Assembly: GCF_030272615.1 (NCBI RefSeq)
Contig: NC_081410.1
Location: forward strand, 122,140,640 to 122,204,639
Length of the DNA: 64,000 nt
From: Cryptomeria japonica
Taxonomy: Eukaryota; Streptophyta; Pinopsida; Cupressales; Cupressaceae
Reading direction: 5' to 3'
The position numbers and the translations under genes are program-made. Positions 35,940 to 47,725 of this stretch are shown here, piece after piece; position 1 is the first letter of the stretch; every line of letters begins with the position of its first letter. A model generated the notes under the pieces. The model was given only the letters and a program-made list of their open reading frames with translations. It did not search any database and was not told the origin of the DNA.

Positions 35940-37123
35940 TCCTTTTCCCCTAACAAAGGCTATGATGATGTTTTCCTCTGGAAAAGTGATCCTAAGGGTG
36001 AATTTACGGTTCTTCTGCCTATAAAAACACATTCTCTCAAACCAGCAATCCCATTTGGAGTAAAGTTTAGAACAACATTTTGATCCCTAAAGTCAACATT
36101 TTCTTTTGGCTTGCTTCTAATAATAGCACCCTTACTCTTGACAATTTAATCCAAAGGGGTTTCAAATTCCCTAATAGATGTGAGCTTTGCCGGAAGGAGG
36201 GGGAATCAGTTGATCACCTATTTTTCCACTGCTCCTTTACCTGGGATATTTGGTGCAAAATGTGGAAAAAATGGAAAATTAACTGGGTCATGAACAAGAG
36301 CATCAAGGATATCATCTGGCAATGGAATTTTCCTACCAAATGCCAAATCATCAAGAACCTTTGGTCTTTGACCCTCCCTATGATATGTTGGGATATTTGG
36401 AAAGAACGGAATAATAGGATATTCAAGGAAGTTAAGTGTAATACTCAGGTGGTCTTTGAAAAAATATGCAGGGCTATAAAGGAGAACATCAACATTCCTC
36501 ACAAGAATAATCAACAATGGTCTACTACATATATGAATGATATGGAAAAATACATCCTTACTAAATGGAACCTAATGCATAAGGTCTACAGATCGGAAAA
36601 TAAGAAGAAGAGAGATAACATTGTATGGATGTTTCCTGATTATGACTGGATAAAGGTTAATTTTGATGGGGCGGCTAAAGGGAACCTTGGAAAGGTTGGT
36701 GGAGGAGGATTTATTAGAAATGCTCAAGGAATTTGCATTGCTGCTTTTGCTTCTCCTTTTGGGACCCAAAATAACCATGTGGTTGAAGCTCTGGCAATGC
36801 TAAAGAGCCTCCAACTAGCTCAGGAATTCAAAATAAAAAAAAATTGGATTGAAGGGGACTCTTTAAACATCATTCAAGCCCTCAAAGGTACTAGTTCTGT
36901 TTCCTGGAATATTACCAATTTAATTAAAAATGCTAAAGATATTCTAAATAACTATGTTAGCATTAGTATAACTCATACCTTTAGAGAGGGCAATAAGGTT
37001 GCAGATATCCTAGCCAATGAAGGGGTTAATTTGGAGAAGGATGTCAAATACATTGGAGAAACTCACATCAAACGGGAGATTAAAGAGCAATTATACTTTG
37101 ATCGCATCAATGGATCAAGTTAA
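35940..37123 (+). pseudogene. LINE-3 ORF2 C-terminus: zf-RVT and RNase H
   Basis: Begins with DDVFLWKSDPKGEFTV, then a one-base shift near 36012, then an in-frame TAG at 36068-36070 (KV-stop-NNILIPK, Trp expected). From there it is open to TAA 37121. zf-RVT: CELCRKEGESVDHLFFHC. RNase H: VNFDGAAKGNLGKVGGGGFI and IEGDSLNIIQ, then TFREGNKVADILAN. The RNase H acidic residues are kept. The endonuclease and RT parts are missing through 5' truncation. Confidence 0.9.
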
Positions 37124-38993
37124 TTTCATGATTTATTTCTGGGGAACGAGTTCCAAGGATAGATTTTGGGGGCGGATTAACTATCAGATTATGAGTGTTC
37201 CTCGACATCATAACCAAGATCATATGTGTGCGAAAGATTATAATAATAATAGTTGGGTTTGTGTGGACATGAGTAGCAACTTCAAAACTACGAAAGAGTC
37301 ATTACACGGGGAATCTAGAAATAACAAGTTTTCAAAGTTTTATCTGTGGATTGAGAATTGCAGCAGAGGGTATCTTTACTTGGAAATTAGAATGGGCGGC
37401 AACCTAAACAGGAACGAGCCTCTAGGTTGCGAGAATTGGAAGAGCGAAAGAAAGGTTTGGAGAAGGCTCCACAGACACGGCTTCACTAATTATATGGAAA
37501 AGCTTCATGGAAGCAGAAACTTTGTGTCTTATGGTTTAGCTAAAAGTTGGAGTAACAACAGAGCTACCCTGTTTGGGGAGATTTGGCAAATCGATGAAAA
37601 CTTGATTGCAGAGGTCACGAGACTCAAGATGGAGGGGACAAAATTCTATAGGGATCGGAAGTATGCGGTTGAGGCTTTCAAAAATTTCCCGAAGATGGAG
37701 GATGAGAAGGTCAACCTTGTGAAGAAGGACAACATATCCTACTACACCCCCCAGCAAGTAAAGCCTTTCTGACAAAAAGTTCTTAGGGCTTTAATGGAAT
37801 ATTTGATTGTGGATGGCAGATTTACAAAAATTTATAACTACCATTTTGCTATCCTAAACCATTTCTGTCATGGGGCTAAAATATCCTTGCCCTTTTATTT
37901 AGCATCCTCTCTAAACGAGAGCCTTGCCGACTATGCTAAAAAGCCTAGTTCCTACCCTTTAGCTCACCAGGGGCTCATTCTGCTTATATATGAACATATT
38001 AAGGATAAGGCTAGGGCAACCAAGGATGATCCTTTGATCTTCAACGCTCATATATCTGAGAATTGCAAAGACTCTGATTCGAATGGGGATCAGCCCAGCA
38101 CCCCTACCCATAAAAAAAGGAAAGTTGAAACAGAGCACGAAGAAAAGGAGGTGCATTGTGATGAAGAAGAGGGAAAGGATAAGGACACTAATACTGAAAT
38201 GGAGCCAAACAAGGATGAGAACTATGGTGAAGGGGAGGAAGAGGGTATTTCTGAGAACCCTCACTCTAACCCTAAGGGTTCGGAAAGCGAGAATGAGGCT
38301 CTGAATCCTAAGGAGGGTGACAACCCTAATGCTGAGGAGATTGAACAAAGCAAGGACTCTGCGGATACCATCCTGGACACTGCCCGCAACTGCACCCTTG
38401 AATTCTTCAATTTCCAGAAATGGGTTGTTGAAAACATCACCAGTATGTAGGGTAAGCAAAGGGAGCTAGAAGATAAGATCAATAAGCTGATTAAGATGTT
38501 TGACTCTGGGAAACAGAACGAGGAAATGAAAAACAGTGAAGCGGAGGAGGAAATGGAGATGGAGGACTGGCTGGAGAAAGATTTGATAAAAGGCGACCTG
38601 AAACATTTGGAGGACGTTATTAGAACTATGAAAGAACAGGTGGAGGAGGACAATGTCAACGTCAACATCCAGATTGCCCGTAATGAGAAAGCATTGAAAA
38701 GCCTTATGAACCACAGCCTCCAGGTCCTTAAATTTTCTTCCCAGAATATGAACGTGCTGGTAGATCATCTGGAAAAGAAAAACCAGGAGAAGAACCTGGT
38801 AATTATAGAAGATGCTCCAACTTCCAGCCCAACCCACCAGAACCCTAGGCGTAGAACTAGGCAGACTACTGCTGAGAAGGACATGAAAATGAAAGAGAGT
38901 CAGATTGGATAGGAAAGCAACAACCTGAGGGAAGCAGCCAAGGCAATGATGCTCTTGGTGCAGAATGCAGAGGAAACTATGAAGAATTATTAA
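37110..38993 (+). pseudogene. LINE-3 ORF3: unusual extra ORF downstream of ORF2
   Basis: Starts at an ATG (MDQVNFMIYFWG) that overlaps the ORF2 stop by 14 nt in another register and runs 627 codons to TAA 38991. Three internal stops interrupt it: TGA 37770, TAG 38448, TAG 38910. Residues ~140-310 contain WSNNRATLFGEIWQIDENLI, then YHFAILNHF and LPFYLASSL, a pattern I associate (from memory) with the plant-transposon-associated accessory domain found near gypsy elements. A strongly acidic Glu/Asp/Lys tract follows, with a basic nuclear-localisation-like KKRKVE. Then comes a predicted coiled coil (LEDVIRTMKEQVEEDNVNV) and a basic RRRTRQ tail. Function unknown. Confidence 0.72.
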
Positions 38994-39167
38994 TTGTCTT
39001 GTAATGTTGGGCTTGGGGTAAATCTCTTGCTGGCCTCTTGCTGTCCTTTTCTCTGCTGCTGGTTTTTTTGCTGGTTTTTTGCAGCTGTCTTGTTTTGTTT
39101 CCTTCTTGAATATCTTTTGAATGTAATTGGGTTTCGGGTCCCTTAAAACCTATTTTTACTTAATCAA
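38994..39167 (+). other. LINE-3 3' UTR
   Basis: About 170 bp, T-rich on the plus strand with GCTGGTTTTTTTGCTGG repeats. It ends in the TTAATCAAAAA tail at the target duplication. Confidence 0.7.
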
Positions 39168-39183
39168 AAACATGATTTGTGGG

Positions 39184-42133
39184 CCCAAAATATGACTTTT
39201 CTAGCCAATATTTAAATATAATCACAAGAGTATACAACATATATGTGTTTCACAATGTAAGTTCATTAGCAAACTAGAAATTCTTAAGTCCATTATCATA
39301 ATTAAATAAAATAAATATTTGACAATATTCTTTAGCATTCAATAGAGACTATTGTTTAATGAGATCTATTTCAAAGAACTTTGAGAAATAGATTCTCGTA
39401 GGGTGCTCTCCTACAAGAAAGGAGTGATAGAAATATGGGAACATATGAAATTCATTAACAATACAATACAATACAGTCATTGATATATAAATTATGTCCC
39501 TTTTTTGAAATTACCCAGGAGAAGAATTGCATAATCTAGATAACCATTAAAGCTACAAGGCATTTCTAGCATGTAATAATTGAACTAACAAAGCATTGAA
39601 CCTAAGGATGTAAACAAGAGTGGCAGTCGCATAGACTCTAGCCGCATCTGATGCGGCTAATTCCTGCGTTGTAGATTCTCATGAGGAGGATGGTGATTCA
39701 AACATAAAAGATGGAGATTTTAATGCAGTGCTTGCTATGGTGGTCGATAGGATGTGCAAATGGATTGACAAGGAGGTTTTTACTTCCATGATGTCAATAG
39801 ATGTTGCAGCCATGACTAGTATGACTTTCTCTTTCATAGATGTTGTTTTGGAAGAGTGTGTTGTTGTTTTGGATGTGTAGATGATGGTGGTTTTGATATT
39901 GGGCTTCCTCTGGAGAATTGGACTAGTGAATGGGCCAAGCAAGAGGTTGAACTGCTCCTTGATATACTTTTGGAGGCTAATTTGAAGATGCAGGGATGTG
40001 AGGCTATTAGGGAGTAATATATAACTATTATTGTTGAGAGAGATCAATTTAGGGGGCTAAGAAAAGGTATTTTTTCTTTTCATAAAGATTGACTCTTCGA
40101 TCAATAATAATGAGGTCAGTTGTGGCTTTTTTGTTATGAGGTTTTGGATTTTAAAAAATAAGGGGTTGTGTCAATTTAGGTCAATCTAAGTTTATTATTG
40201 AAGGTAATGAGGGGGTGGTTGCTTTTCTCTTTGTTGTTTCCAATTTTCTCAGGGTTTCTAGAAACTTCATGGTGAGGTAATTTGCACGTTGTAGAATGAT
40301 TGAGTGCTTCTAGTTTGTTGAAAGGCTTCATTGTGATGAGACTATCGAATGTTTTAGAGAGGGTGATTTTCCTATGGTTTCTAGTGTGGTAGAGGTGGAG
40401 TGGTATATTCAGATTTATATCATAGGTAGGGGTGTTAATGTAATACATTTTTGTTTGGAATCCACAGGTTAGTAGTGAATTTGCTAATAGAGTTCATTTG
40501 CATTTTATGAATTGACTCTGTATCCCTAGAAAGACATCGATCCAAAGAGTTTTGTATCTAATGTTCTAAATCACAAGCAAAATGATAAATCGTACACATG
40601 TTTTTATGTTTTCTTAAGCTATCTTTAACTATGTTCTTAGAGCCATCAAAGCTTTTGTCCAAGAATTTGAGCTAGAGTATAAGTACATTGTATCTTTTCT
40701 TGGTTTAATTGTGTGAGAGCATCTATGCCATACAATACAACGCTAGTTGATTGAGGAAATCAATTGGTATTGTCAAAAGGCAATCCCCCTTGGTCTTGTA
40801 GAACCTAAAGTGTAGAGGAAGGTGGTTTTATGGTTGCTTTTTATTTGTTGGCAACTAATCTAAAGCCTTTCAGAATGAGACATGACTAATCTTTAGAGGG
40901 TTTTAGGAAATCACTTGGAGGAACCAACAAGATAGACAATCGCGTTTATTTGAGCTTCTTAAGAAACACGAGAAACAAATTTGTCTACATGTGTGAGACG
41001 AGGAAGACCATGATTTCCTTCTCTATAAAAGGAAGGAACCAAGATTAGTTGACGCCCTTTGTGACATCTCTAACTTTATAAATTGAAAACATTGCCCTCA
41101 TAGGCAACTAGTAAATATTAAATAAATATATAATTATTTGCAATCTTATTTACTAAATAGTTGAATATCTTACTCTATACTTCAAATAAAAAGAAAAATA
41201 TTCACTATTGTGATCCTAGCATAATAATAATACCTTAGAATCACTTTTAATTTGTAACAAAAAAAAATTGTAACTTGAAAGCTACAAAGTACTAAATTTA
41301 TACAAAGCACACATTAAGGATATTTTCAAAGTTTAATTTGCAATAAATTTGAAATAATTATTGAACCATTACAAAGGATTGTATGGTAACAAGTGAATAG
41401 GGAAATAAATACAATATGAAAAGTCCAACCTCTTGAATCAAATAAAAAGAAAAATATTGACTATTATGATCTTACCTTAATAATCGTATCTTAATACAAA
41501 TTTCAAACTTCAAATATTAGGCATAAATAAAGCTTCGATGTTGCAAATTACTTTCTCATTAATTATCAAAATTTCAATATTAAAGTATATTTACAAAATG
41601 AAAGTTGAGTTGAGAACACAACTATCCTCTAAGACTCCTAACCTCCTAGAATACACAACAAGATGTGGATGTCAATGTGCCTACATCCTTCTTCTCCATA
41701 TTAATGTAGTTCACAATCACCCAAATTCTCATTTAATTTTGCATATTTACACATTCTTGCTTATTCAAATGGTTTAATTAAGTTGATAAGTTATAAATGA
41801 TTTAAGGACATCTCTTAGCATCTTCTACATATATTTCTTTAAATATAGGTATGCTAATTTATTTACATATTCATATCATTTTATGGTTTTTACATCCATT
41901 TCATAGGACACATTTAAAGTGTAAAAACACAATCTAGGAAAAAAATAGAATTAACAGTTAGTTAGTTAATTAGGTGGTATAATGAAACATATTTGGGATG
42001 TATTTAATTTATATTTAAATTTAAATTTAGGCTTCATCTCATACCTCAAACAATTGCTAAGGTTGTGTCAAGGCTTTGGGTTCTTCTCATGTAGATCCAA
42101 GGTTCAACTCTTGTCAGTTGGGTTGTTTGAGCT
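39184..42133. other. Intergenic, no gene recognised
   Basis: AT-rich. Minus-strand frames at 40047-39679 (122 codons) and 40448-40176 (90 codons) are Ser/Thr/Ile-rich without motifs. I could not assign any part to a known element. Confidence 0.5.
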
Positions 42134-42349
42134 CGCTTAGTCATCCATCAAGTTATTTTCACCTCAGCTCACCCCCTCCATACCCCATAATTCGAGGAAA
42201 ATAGTAAGACTGAGGTAATGTATAGCTGGTTTGTTTGCGTTCGCTTAGTCATCCATCGAGTTATTCTCACCTTAGCTTGCCCCCTACATACCCCAAAATT
42301 CAAGGAAAAAAGTAAGACTAAGGTAATGTGTGGTTGGGTTACCCAATTG
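42134..42349. repeat. Two tandem copies of a 108 bp unit
   Basis: CGCTTAGTCATCCATC begins at 42134 and again at 42242. The full unit, through CCCCATA-TTC-AGGAAAA-AGTAAGACT-AGGTAATGT, is repeated with about 15% differences by eye. No coding potential. Confidence 0.85.
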
Positions 42350-42729
42350 GGTCGCTAGGTTATCTCATGATATCAAAATAAATAAATAAATTTATATGTA
42401 TATTCCATCATAAAGAGATGGATAGGTTGCAATGCAAATAAAATTGGAAGGGGGACTTTAAAAATATATATTAAGAGTCAATTATATTGTCTTTGGTAAA
42501 TTAAATACTCGTAAAATTTTGGAACTTTAATTAGTGTTGTTATAAGATCTTTAAATATTTTTTTGTTGTAATTGATCAAAAAATAAATTTCAATCAATTT
42601 TCAAGATCTCATAAAAAGCTACTACATTGATACAACTAAACTAATTTTAATGATAAAAATTAATTTTATAATAAATATTTTTATTAAATTCTTTTTATAG
42701 ACTATACACTTTTACAACCAAAATATCAT

Positions 42730-43076
42730 TGTTGGAGTAATAAGGTTATTTACTTAATTAATTAAATCATCTCGATTCAATAATTAAGTCACCTTTTACT
42801 TTATTTTTCACTTAAGCTAAACTTAGGTACATTAATAATTAATTCATTATTAATTATTAATTACTCATCCTAGGGTTTTTACTTTTAGGTTTTGATCTCC
42901 TTTTATAAGGATTGATCCCTTTGTAATCATTACACTAATTATTATTATTGCATATTGTTTTTTGCTTCAGGCTTTCAGAGCACCTTGTTTGTGTTTCAGT
43001 ATCTCTTGTACATGACAGGTTATTTGCATGCAGGTGTTCACTAGGTTCTATGAGGTTGTATTTCACAACTTTAACA
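42730..43076 (+). repeat. 5' LTR of the non-autonomous copia-type element
   Basis: 347 bp, starts TGTTGGAGTAATAAGG, ends CAACTTTAACA. It contains CTTTTATAAGG around 42899, a possible TATA box. Confidence 0.93.
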
Positions 43077-43088
43077 TGGTATCAGAGC
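43077..43088 (+). promoter_or_regulatory. Initiator-Met primer binding site
   Basis: TGGTATCAGAGC directly abuts the 5' LTR. This is the classical copia primer site complementary to the 3' end of initiator tRNA-Met. Confidence 0.95.
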
Positions 43089-45431
43089 TTCAGATTTGCT
43101 GCTTCCTGTTCATCTTTTGAGGGATCCTATCTTGAAAGAGGAGTTTTTTGTGCATTTTCAGTCAATTTTTACCTCTCCATTGTGTCTGCAATGCTTGAGT
43201 TAGTCAAGATTGACCTATGGTTTGTCAATTTTGGCTTCACGGTGCTAGATCTGAGAGGGTTTGAAGATTTTGTGTGTTTCCAGATCTAGAGGGTACCTGC
43301 AATTTTGAGGCATTTTAAGCCCAAACGAACCTCACCATTGCATCTGCAATAGCCAAAAACCCTGAGATTGACTGTCAAATTGTCGAAATCCGAGTAGTTG
43401 ACCTCTGAGGCAAATGTTTTTTGCTTATATGGTCGTACAACCCCTTGTGCACGCGCTTCGAAAAAAATTGGTATTTTAAAATTTTTCTTTCTGGTTTATT
43501 TTTCCTAGAAAAATTTTAAAAACTTAAGAAAAAAGCAATTAAAAAAAACTTTATTTTAAAAGTTTTTTTTCTTACAAACAAAAGGGGGGTCAGCGGCCCT
43601 TGCAGGTCTGCGTAGACTACAGTTGTACAACCTGCAACCATGGAACCTATAGCAGGTCGATGATATTTGCCCACCCGCCCCACTCTTTTGTGGCCCAACC
43701 GTCACCGGATCGCCACCGTGCCGCTCCTTCGACACCCATGACCTTTTTCCGACCACTTGCCAAATTTTGTTGGCTGCCAACTTTTTTTGACATAATATTT
43801 TTTCCGGCGACATATTTTTTTGGCAATGTTTTCTAGTGAGGATTTTTTTCGGCAAAAGGGAATTTTTTCAGCATATTCTGATGACGTCAACGATACAGTC
43901 AGCATGCATGGCCTCTTTGATCCTCTTTGTGCCCTAAAAGAGAGGGTTTTTTTCTTTTGGCCATAACTTTGTCATATGGAGTCAAAATTGGGCAAACAAG
44001 ATATTGTCGAAAAGGTGGTTTCGCCAACTTTCTAGTGATGTGGGTCTCATCACTTGTTTTTGTTGGTGGTACATTCTACAACCATTTGAAGTCAAAGGTG
44101 TTATTTTTAATCCTGAGCTCACAACTTTTCACCCATTTCTCTGTTTTTGCGATTCCAGTGATGTTGGGACTGTGTTTCAGAGCTCTACACAGCCGTCCAT
44201 GCACTTTTTCCATATTTTATTCTAGGTACATTTTATTCATTTTTTGTGTTTTCACAGTCTAGTGAATTACTTGGACATATGAGCTCGTGGAATCTTCTCG
44301 TTTGCATGGGATGACTCGTTTTTGATTGATCTTCATGTATTTCTAATCTTGTGTCTATTTTTTGACATTATGAGCTTTCATTGTAAGCACTTATTATTTT
44401 GCAAACGCATTGAGATAAAGTGCCTCTATATTGCACATGTATTATGAGATCTTGCACATCATTTTTGTGCCATATTGTACTCACACTATGATATAAAGTG
44501 CCATGGGGGTTTGATGTTTTACTTTGTTTTGCCTTCATACCTTTCTCATATGTGTGTGCTCTGGTTTGCACACCCTTTGTATTTGCTTGTACTTTCATGT
44601 TTGTACGTTCTGATGTTCTTCCAGTTCTTCTTCATGGACTATATTATGGCATTCAGATTCAGTGTAATTGTCATATCTCTCCCTTGTCAGCATTATGGGG
44701 GGGGGGTTTCTACTGTTGGTGCTAATGCTTTCTTAGTTTCACGTTGGAGTGAACTATGTATTTAAAATTTGTTCCTATGTACTAGGCGAATGCACTGGCT
44801 AGTTACCCATGCATTTCAACAAGATGGAGCACTTACCATATGGACACTCTTGCATTCCCATTTCTGGAGGTGACCTTCCATTCTTCACTTGATCAATTCT
44901 TTAGATTATTGACACTTGTAATTTCAACTAGCAGTTTTCTCTTGCACGGTTGAGTAGTGCCATTGGGGTCACTCGTGTAGATTCATGTGCCATTTGTATC
45001 TTTGACTACCAGATGTTTTGCCTTTGTTTGGCATCTGATTATTCAAGTAGTGTTGTTGGGGGCACTTATGCAGATTGTTGTCTTCTTCATTCTGATCATC
45101 TTTTGTTTCAGAGGAGGTTCTTATTTTAGCATCTTAGTAGTCATTCTACGACAATATTTGCAACTTCTTCATGTTTCAATGTTTTTTCATGCTCGTCTTT
45201 TGTTCCTATCTTTTGGAACATTCTTGTTTGGAGGCTTCTTAGTCCTTCACTTGTGTTTCTCTTTTAGGAGAGGAGTTTTGTTCCCACATGGTTTTCTCCT
45301 TTTCTCTACTTTACAGAGATTTCATTGTACTTGGGTACCTCGTAAGGCTTTGTTGCTGGGACCCATTTTTTTGTTTTCATGCATCTAGTCCTTAGTTTTT
45401 TAGCTTCTCCCTAAGTTCATCTTAAGTGGGG

Positions 45432-45778
45432 TGTTGGAGTAATAAGGTTATTTACTTAATTAATTAAATAATCTCGATTTAATAGTTTAGTCACCTTTTT
45501 ATTTATATTTCACTTAAGCTAAACTTAGGTACATTAATAATTAATTCATTATTAATTATTAATTACTCATCCTAGGGTTTTTACTTTTAGGTTTTGATAT
45601 GCTTTTATAAGGATTGATCCCTTTGTAATCATTACACTGATGATTATTATTGCATATTTTTTTTTGCTTCAGGCTTTCAAAGCACCTTGTTTGTGTTTCA
45701 ATATCTCTTGTACGTGACAGGTTATTTGCATGTAGGTGTTCATTGGGTTCTGTGAGGTTGTATTTCACAACTTTAACA
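45432..45778 (+). repeat. 3' LTR of the non-autonomous copia-type element
   Basis: 347 bp, same ends as the 5' LTR, with a handful of substitutions (for example around 45478-45510). Confidence 0.93.
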
Positions 45779-45783
45779 ATCAT

Positions 45784-46740
45784 TACAAACAAATATTCTA
45801 TTAAAAAAAAGTCCTTTTAAGATCCATAAAACCTTTTTTTATATTTGCTTTGCTTAGACTACTTGATAGCTTATACTTTTTTTTTTGTGTGTATTACTAT
45901 GCCATTGTAATAAAAAAATTAGATTCATTTAATGATGCAATTTTAAAACATGTAATTAGATTGCAGACATTTAAATCTAGCACATATTGACAAACTTATT
46001 TTACATAATATTTTTTTATATTGTTATACTATTTTTATTAAAAAATAGGGAAAAGATTCAATTGTTACTTATGTTTTAGGCAATAATCATTTTGGAATAC
46101 ATGTTAATTAAAAGTCTATAAAAAAATCACATATATCAACAATTGTCTATTTGTATGTCCAACAGTTTAAAAAAAAAGTACTTAATAAGAGGAATTGCAA
46201 AAATTTATTAATACCCACAATTCCCGTGTAAGTATTGAGCAAAATACTTATTAGAGGTCTATATATTGAATCAGTTGTGCAATTTTTGTGGTGATCAAAG
46301 CAAATGATTAATGGGACAACAAAGAATGTGTGTTGGATGTCACCTCAAAATGACCACTTTTTGATGTTAAATCACATATGAAAAAACAAAAAGATCATCA
46401 ATTTCTTATATACCGTTTAGAAACTCAAGATATGTGAAATTAAGATGAATAACTATTGATACCCTTCCCTAGACTTTTTTGATAATACAAAAAAATACAT
46501 AAATAATTATATCTACCATATCATTTAACTGCTTTTAAATTCGATTGTAATTTTTTTTTTTTTTCATAAACCCTACCATACCATGTATCTACTATTTTAA
46601 CATGATCATAAACTCTTAAAACATTCAAATTTAAATCATATGCTACAAACGCTTAGCAGTTACCCAAAAATTTTAACGTTCAATGCATTTTAAAGAAGTC
46701 TACTTTGTTGTCAAATCTCCATATTCCTTTCGATATCCCA
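45784..46740. other. Intergenic region upstream of TIC21
   Basis: AT-rich with several long A or T runs. No ORF or element ends recognised. The proximal promoter of the gene starts to its right. Confidence 0.5.
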
Positions 46741-46741
46741 A

Positions 46742-46879
46742 CAATTGACGCTAAATTCAAATATCCGTCAATTGACGCCTCCAACGTTCACAAGTGACAG
46801 AAATATATGACCGACAACAGTTCGTCAATTGACGTCTACAGCTTTCGAATGTGACAGTAATATGTCATACGCTTCCTTG
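46742..46879 (+). promoter_or_regulatory. TIC21 promoter: tandem palindromes CGTCAATTGACG
   Basis: The 12 bp palindrome CGTCAATTGACG occurs at 46766-46777 and 46823-46834, and CAATTGACG at 46742-46750. The two full copies lie in a ~57 bp tandem duplication, each followed by GTGACAG-AATAT. Each palindrome contains inverted TTGAC (WRKY W-box core) and TGACG (TGA-type bZIP core) on both strands. They sit 120-230 bp upstream of the coding start, so a regulatory role is plausible but inferred. Confidence 0.6.
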
Positions 46880-46993
46880 GGCTCATTTCTCAAATATTCT
46901 CTCTGCTTTCACAACCATCCCAATTTTTTTTCTGCCAAGCAATCAACAGTACAATCAATTTGATTATTGTGCTGAACATTTTTTCGTCTCACT

Positions 46994-47338
46994 ATGCAGG
47001 GGTTATCCCAATCCACAATATGTTTACAAATGCAAATGAAGTTGAAAGGGCTGTCACCACCACTGGATAAACCCCGTCTCAAACCCACTTGTTTTGCCCA
47101 GAAAACAAATTTTTCGTCAGGGCTTATTTCTATTCAATTGCCCACGAGAACCCAATTTACTGATATCTCTGCATTTGCATATTTTGGGGCATCCAAATTT
47201 TTGAATCCTTTATTTCACAAGGACAATGGGGTATTTTTAAGAAGGAATTTAAATAGAGGGAAGGCATACAGTCCAACCGAAGAAACGGTCGGGTCTTCAG
47301 ATGCTGACCGTGAACGTGAAATTGAGAAGCTTGCTCAG
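46994..47338 (+). CDS. TIC21: TIC21/PIC1 exon 1 (plastid inner-envelope protein)
   Basis: 115 codons from ATG 46994 to a clean donor (CAG^GTATGC at 47338/47339), ending EREIEKLAQ. Exon 2 begins VSKRLER, so the junction reads EKLAQVSKRLE, matching the known TIC21 family. The N-terminus is rich in Ser, Thr, Lys, Arg and hydroxylated residues with few acids (KLKGLSPPLDKPRLKPT; FLRRNLNRGKAYSP), as expected for a chloroplast transit peptide. In-frame ATGs at 47030 and 47036 are alternative starts; I cannot choose between them. TIC21/PIC1 is an inner-envelope membrane protein implicated in protein import and/or iron transport into plastids. Family length is about 270-300 residues. Confidence 0.92.
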
Positions 47339-47725
47339 GTATGCCCTTTTCGTTTAATGCCTCAATGCTTCTGCCTGAACATCCATTTGCTTAAATTCAT
47401 AAATATTGATGTGCTTTAGCTTAACTTGTTGCTGTTGTATTTATTTTTCGTTCGAATGGTTTATCGAGTTCTTTCAATCCTCTGTGAGAACTGCGTGGTA
47501 GTTTTTGTTTGTAGGGCTCTTATTCTTCTGAGAGAGTTCTGGAGAATGTTAGTCTTCCCACCTGCATAGCTATTCTAATTTGCTATACTTTGACATTCTT
47601 TAGTCATTCGTAGACTTTTGCGTAATTTCTCTATTGAAGGACAATCCACTATCTGGACTGCTCCAAGAAATTACGTGCAGCTTGTGGGGGATGTTGGAAG
47701 AACAAACCATATTCAATACCACAAA

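Larger units (their letters stand above)
35912..39167 (+). mobile_element. LINE-3: 5'-truncated L1 LINE with a third ORF
   Basis: Bounded by a 16 bp duplication with one mismatch (AAACATGGTTTGTGGG at 35896-35911; AAACATGATTTGTGGG at 39168-39183). The 3' end reads TTACTTAATC plus a short A run, the same TC-A(n) ending as LINE-1. The left end starts within ORF2, as is usual for target-primed insertion. Inside are the zf-RVT/RNase H end of ORF2, the extra ORF (37110-38993) and a T-rich 3' UTR. The duplication shows that the third ORF moved as part of this element. Confidence 0.88.
42730..45778 (+). mobile_element. Non-autonomous copia-type LTR retrotransposon without coding capacity
   Basis: Two 347 bp LTRs (42730-43076 and 45432-45778), TG...CA, flanked by the 5 bp duplication ATCAT (42725-42729 and 45779-45783). 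The internal region (43077-45431) opens with TGGTATCAGAGC, the initiator-tRNA-Met primer site, and ends CTTAAGTGGGG, a polypurine tract. No gag, protease, integrase or RT motif occurs in any frame. Frames of 70-133 codons are hydrophobic noise. It must have been mobilised by another copia element. The LTRs differ at only a few positions, so the insertion is fairly recent. Confidence 0.93.

Noticed and set aside
37959-38459. 166-codon minus-strand frame
   Set aside because: Antisense shadow of the Glu/Asp-rich part of LINE-3 ORF3.
39679-40448. Minus-strand frames of 122 and 90 codons
   Set aside because: Ser/Thr/Ile-rich translations of AT-rich DNA without motifs; no support for a gene.
43927-45388. 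Hydrophobic ORFs in the non-autonomous copia-type element
   Set aside because: T-rich sequence translated as Phe/Leu/Cys; no gag or pol motif, no codon bias.
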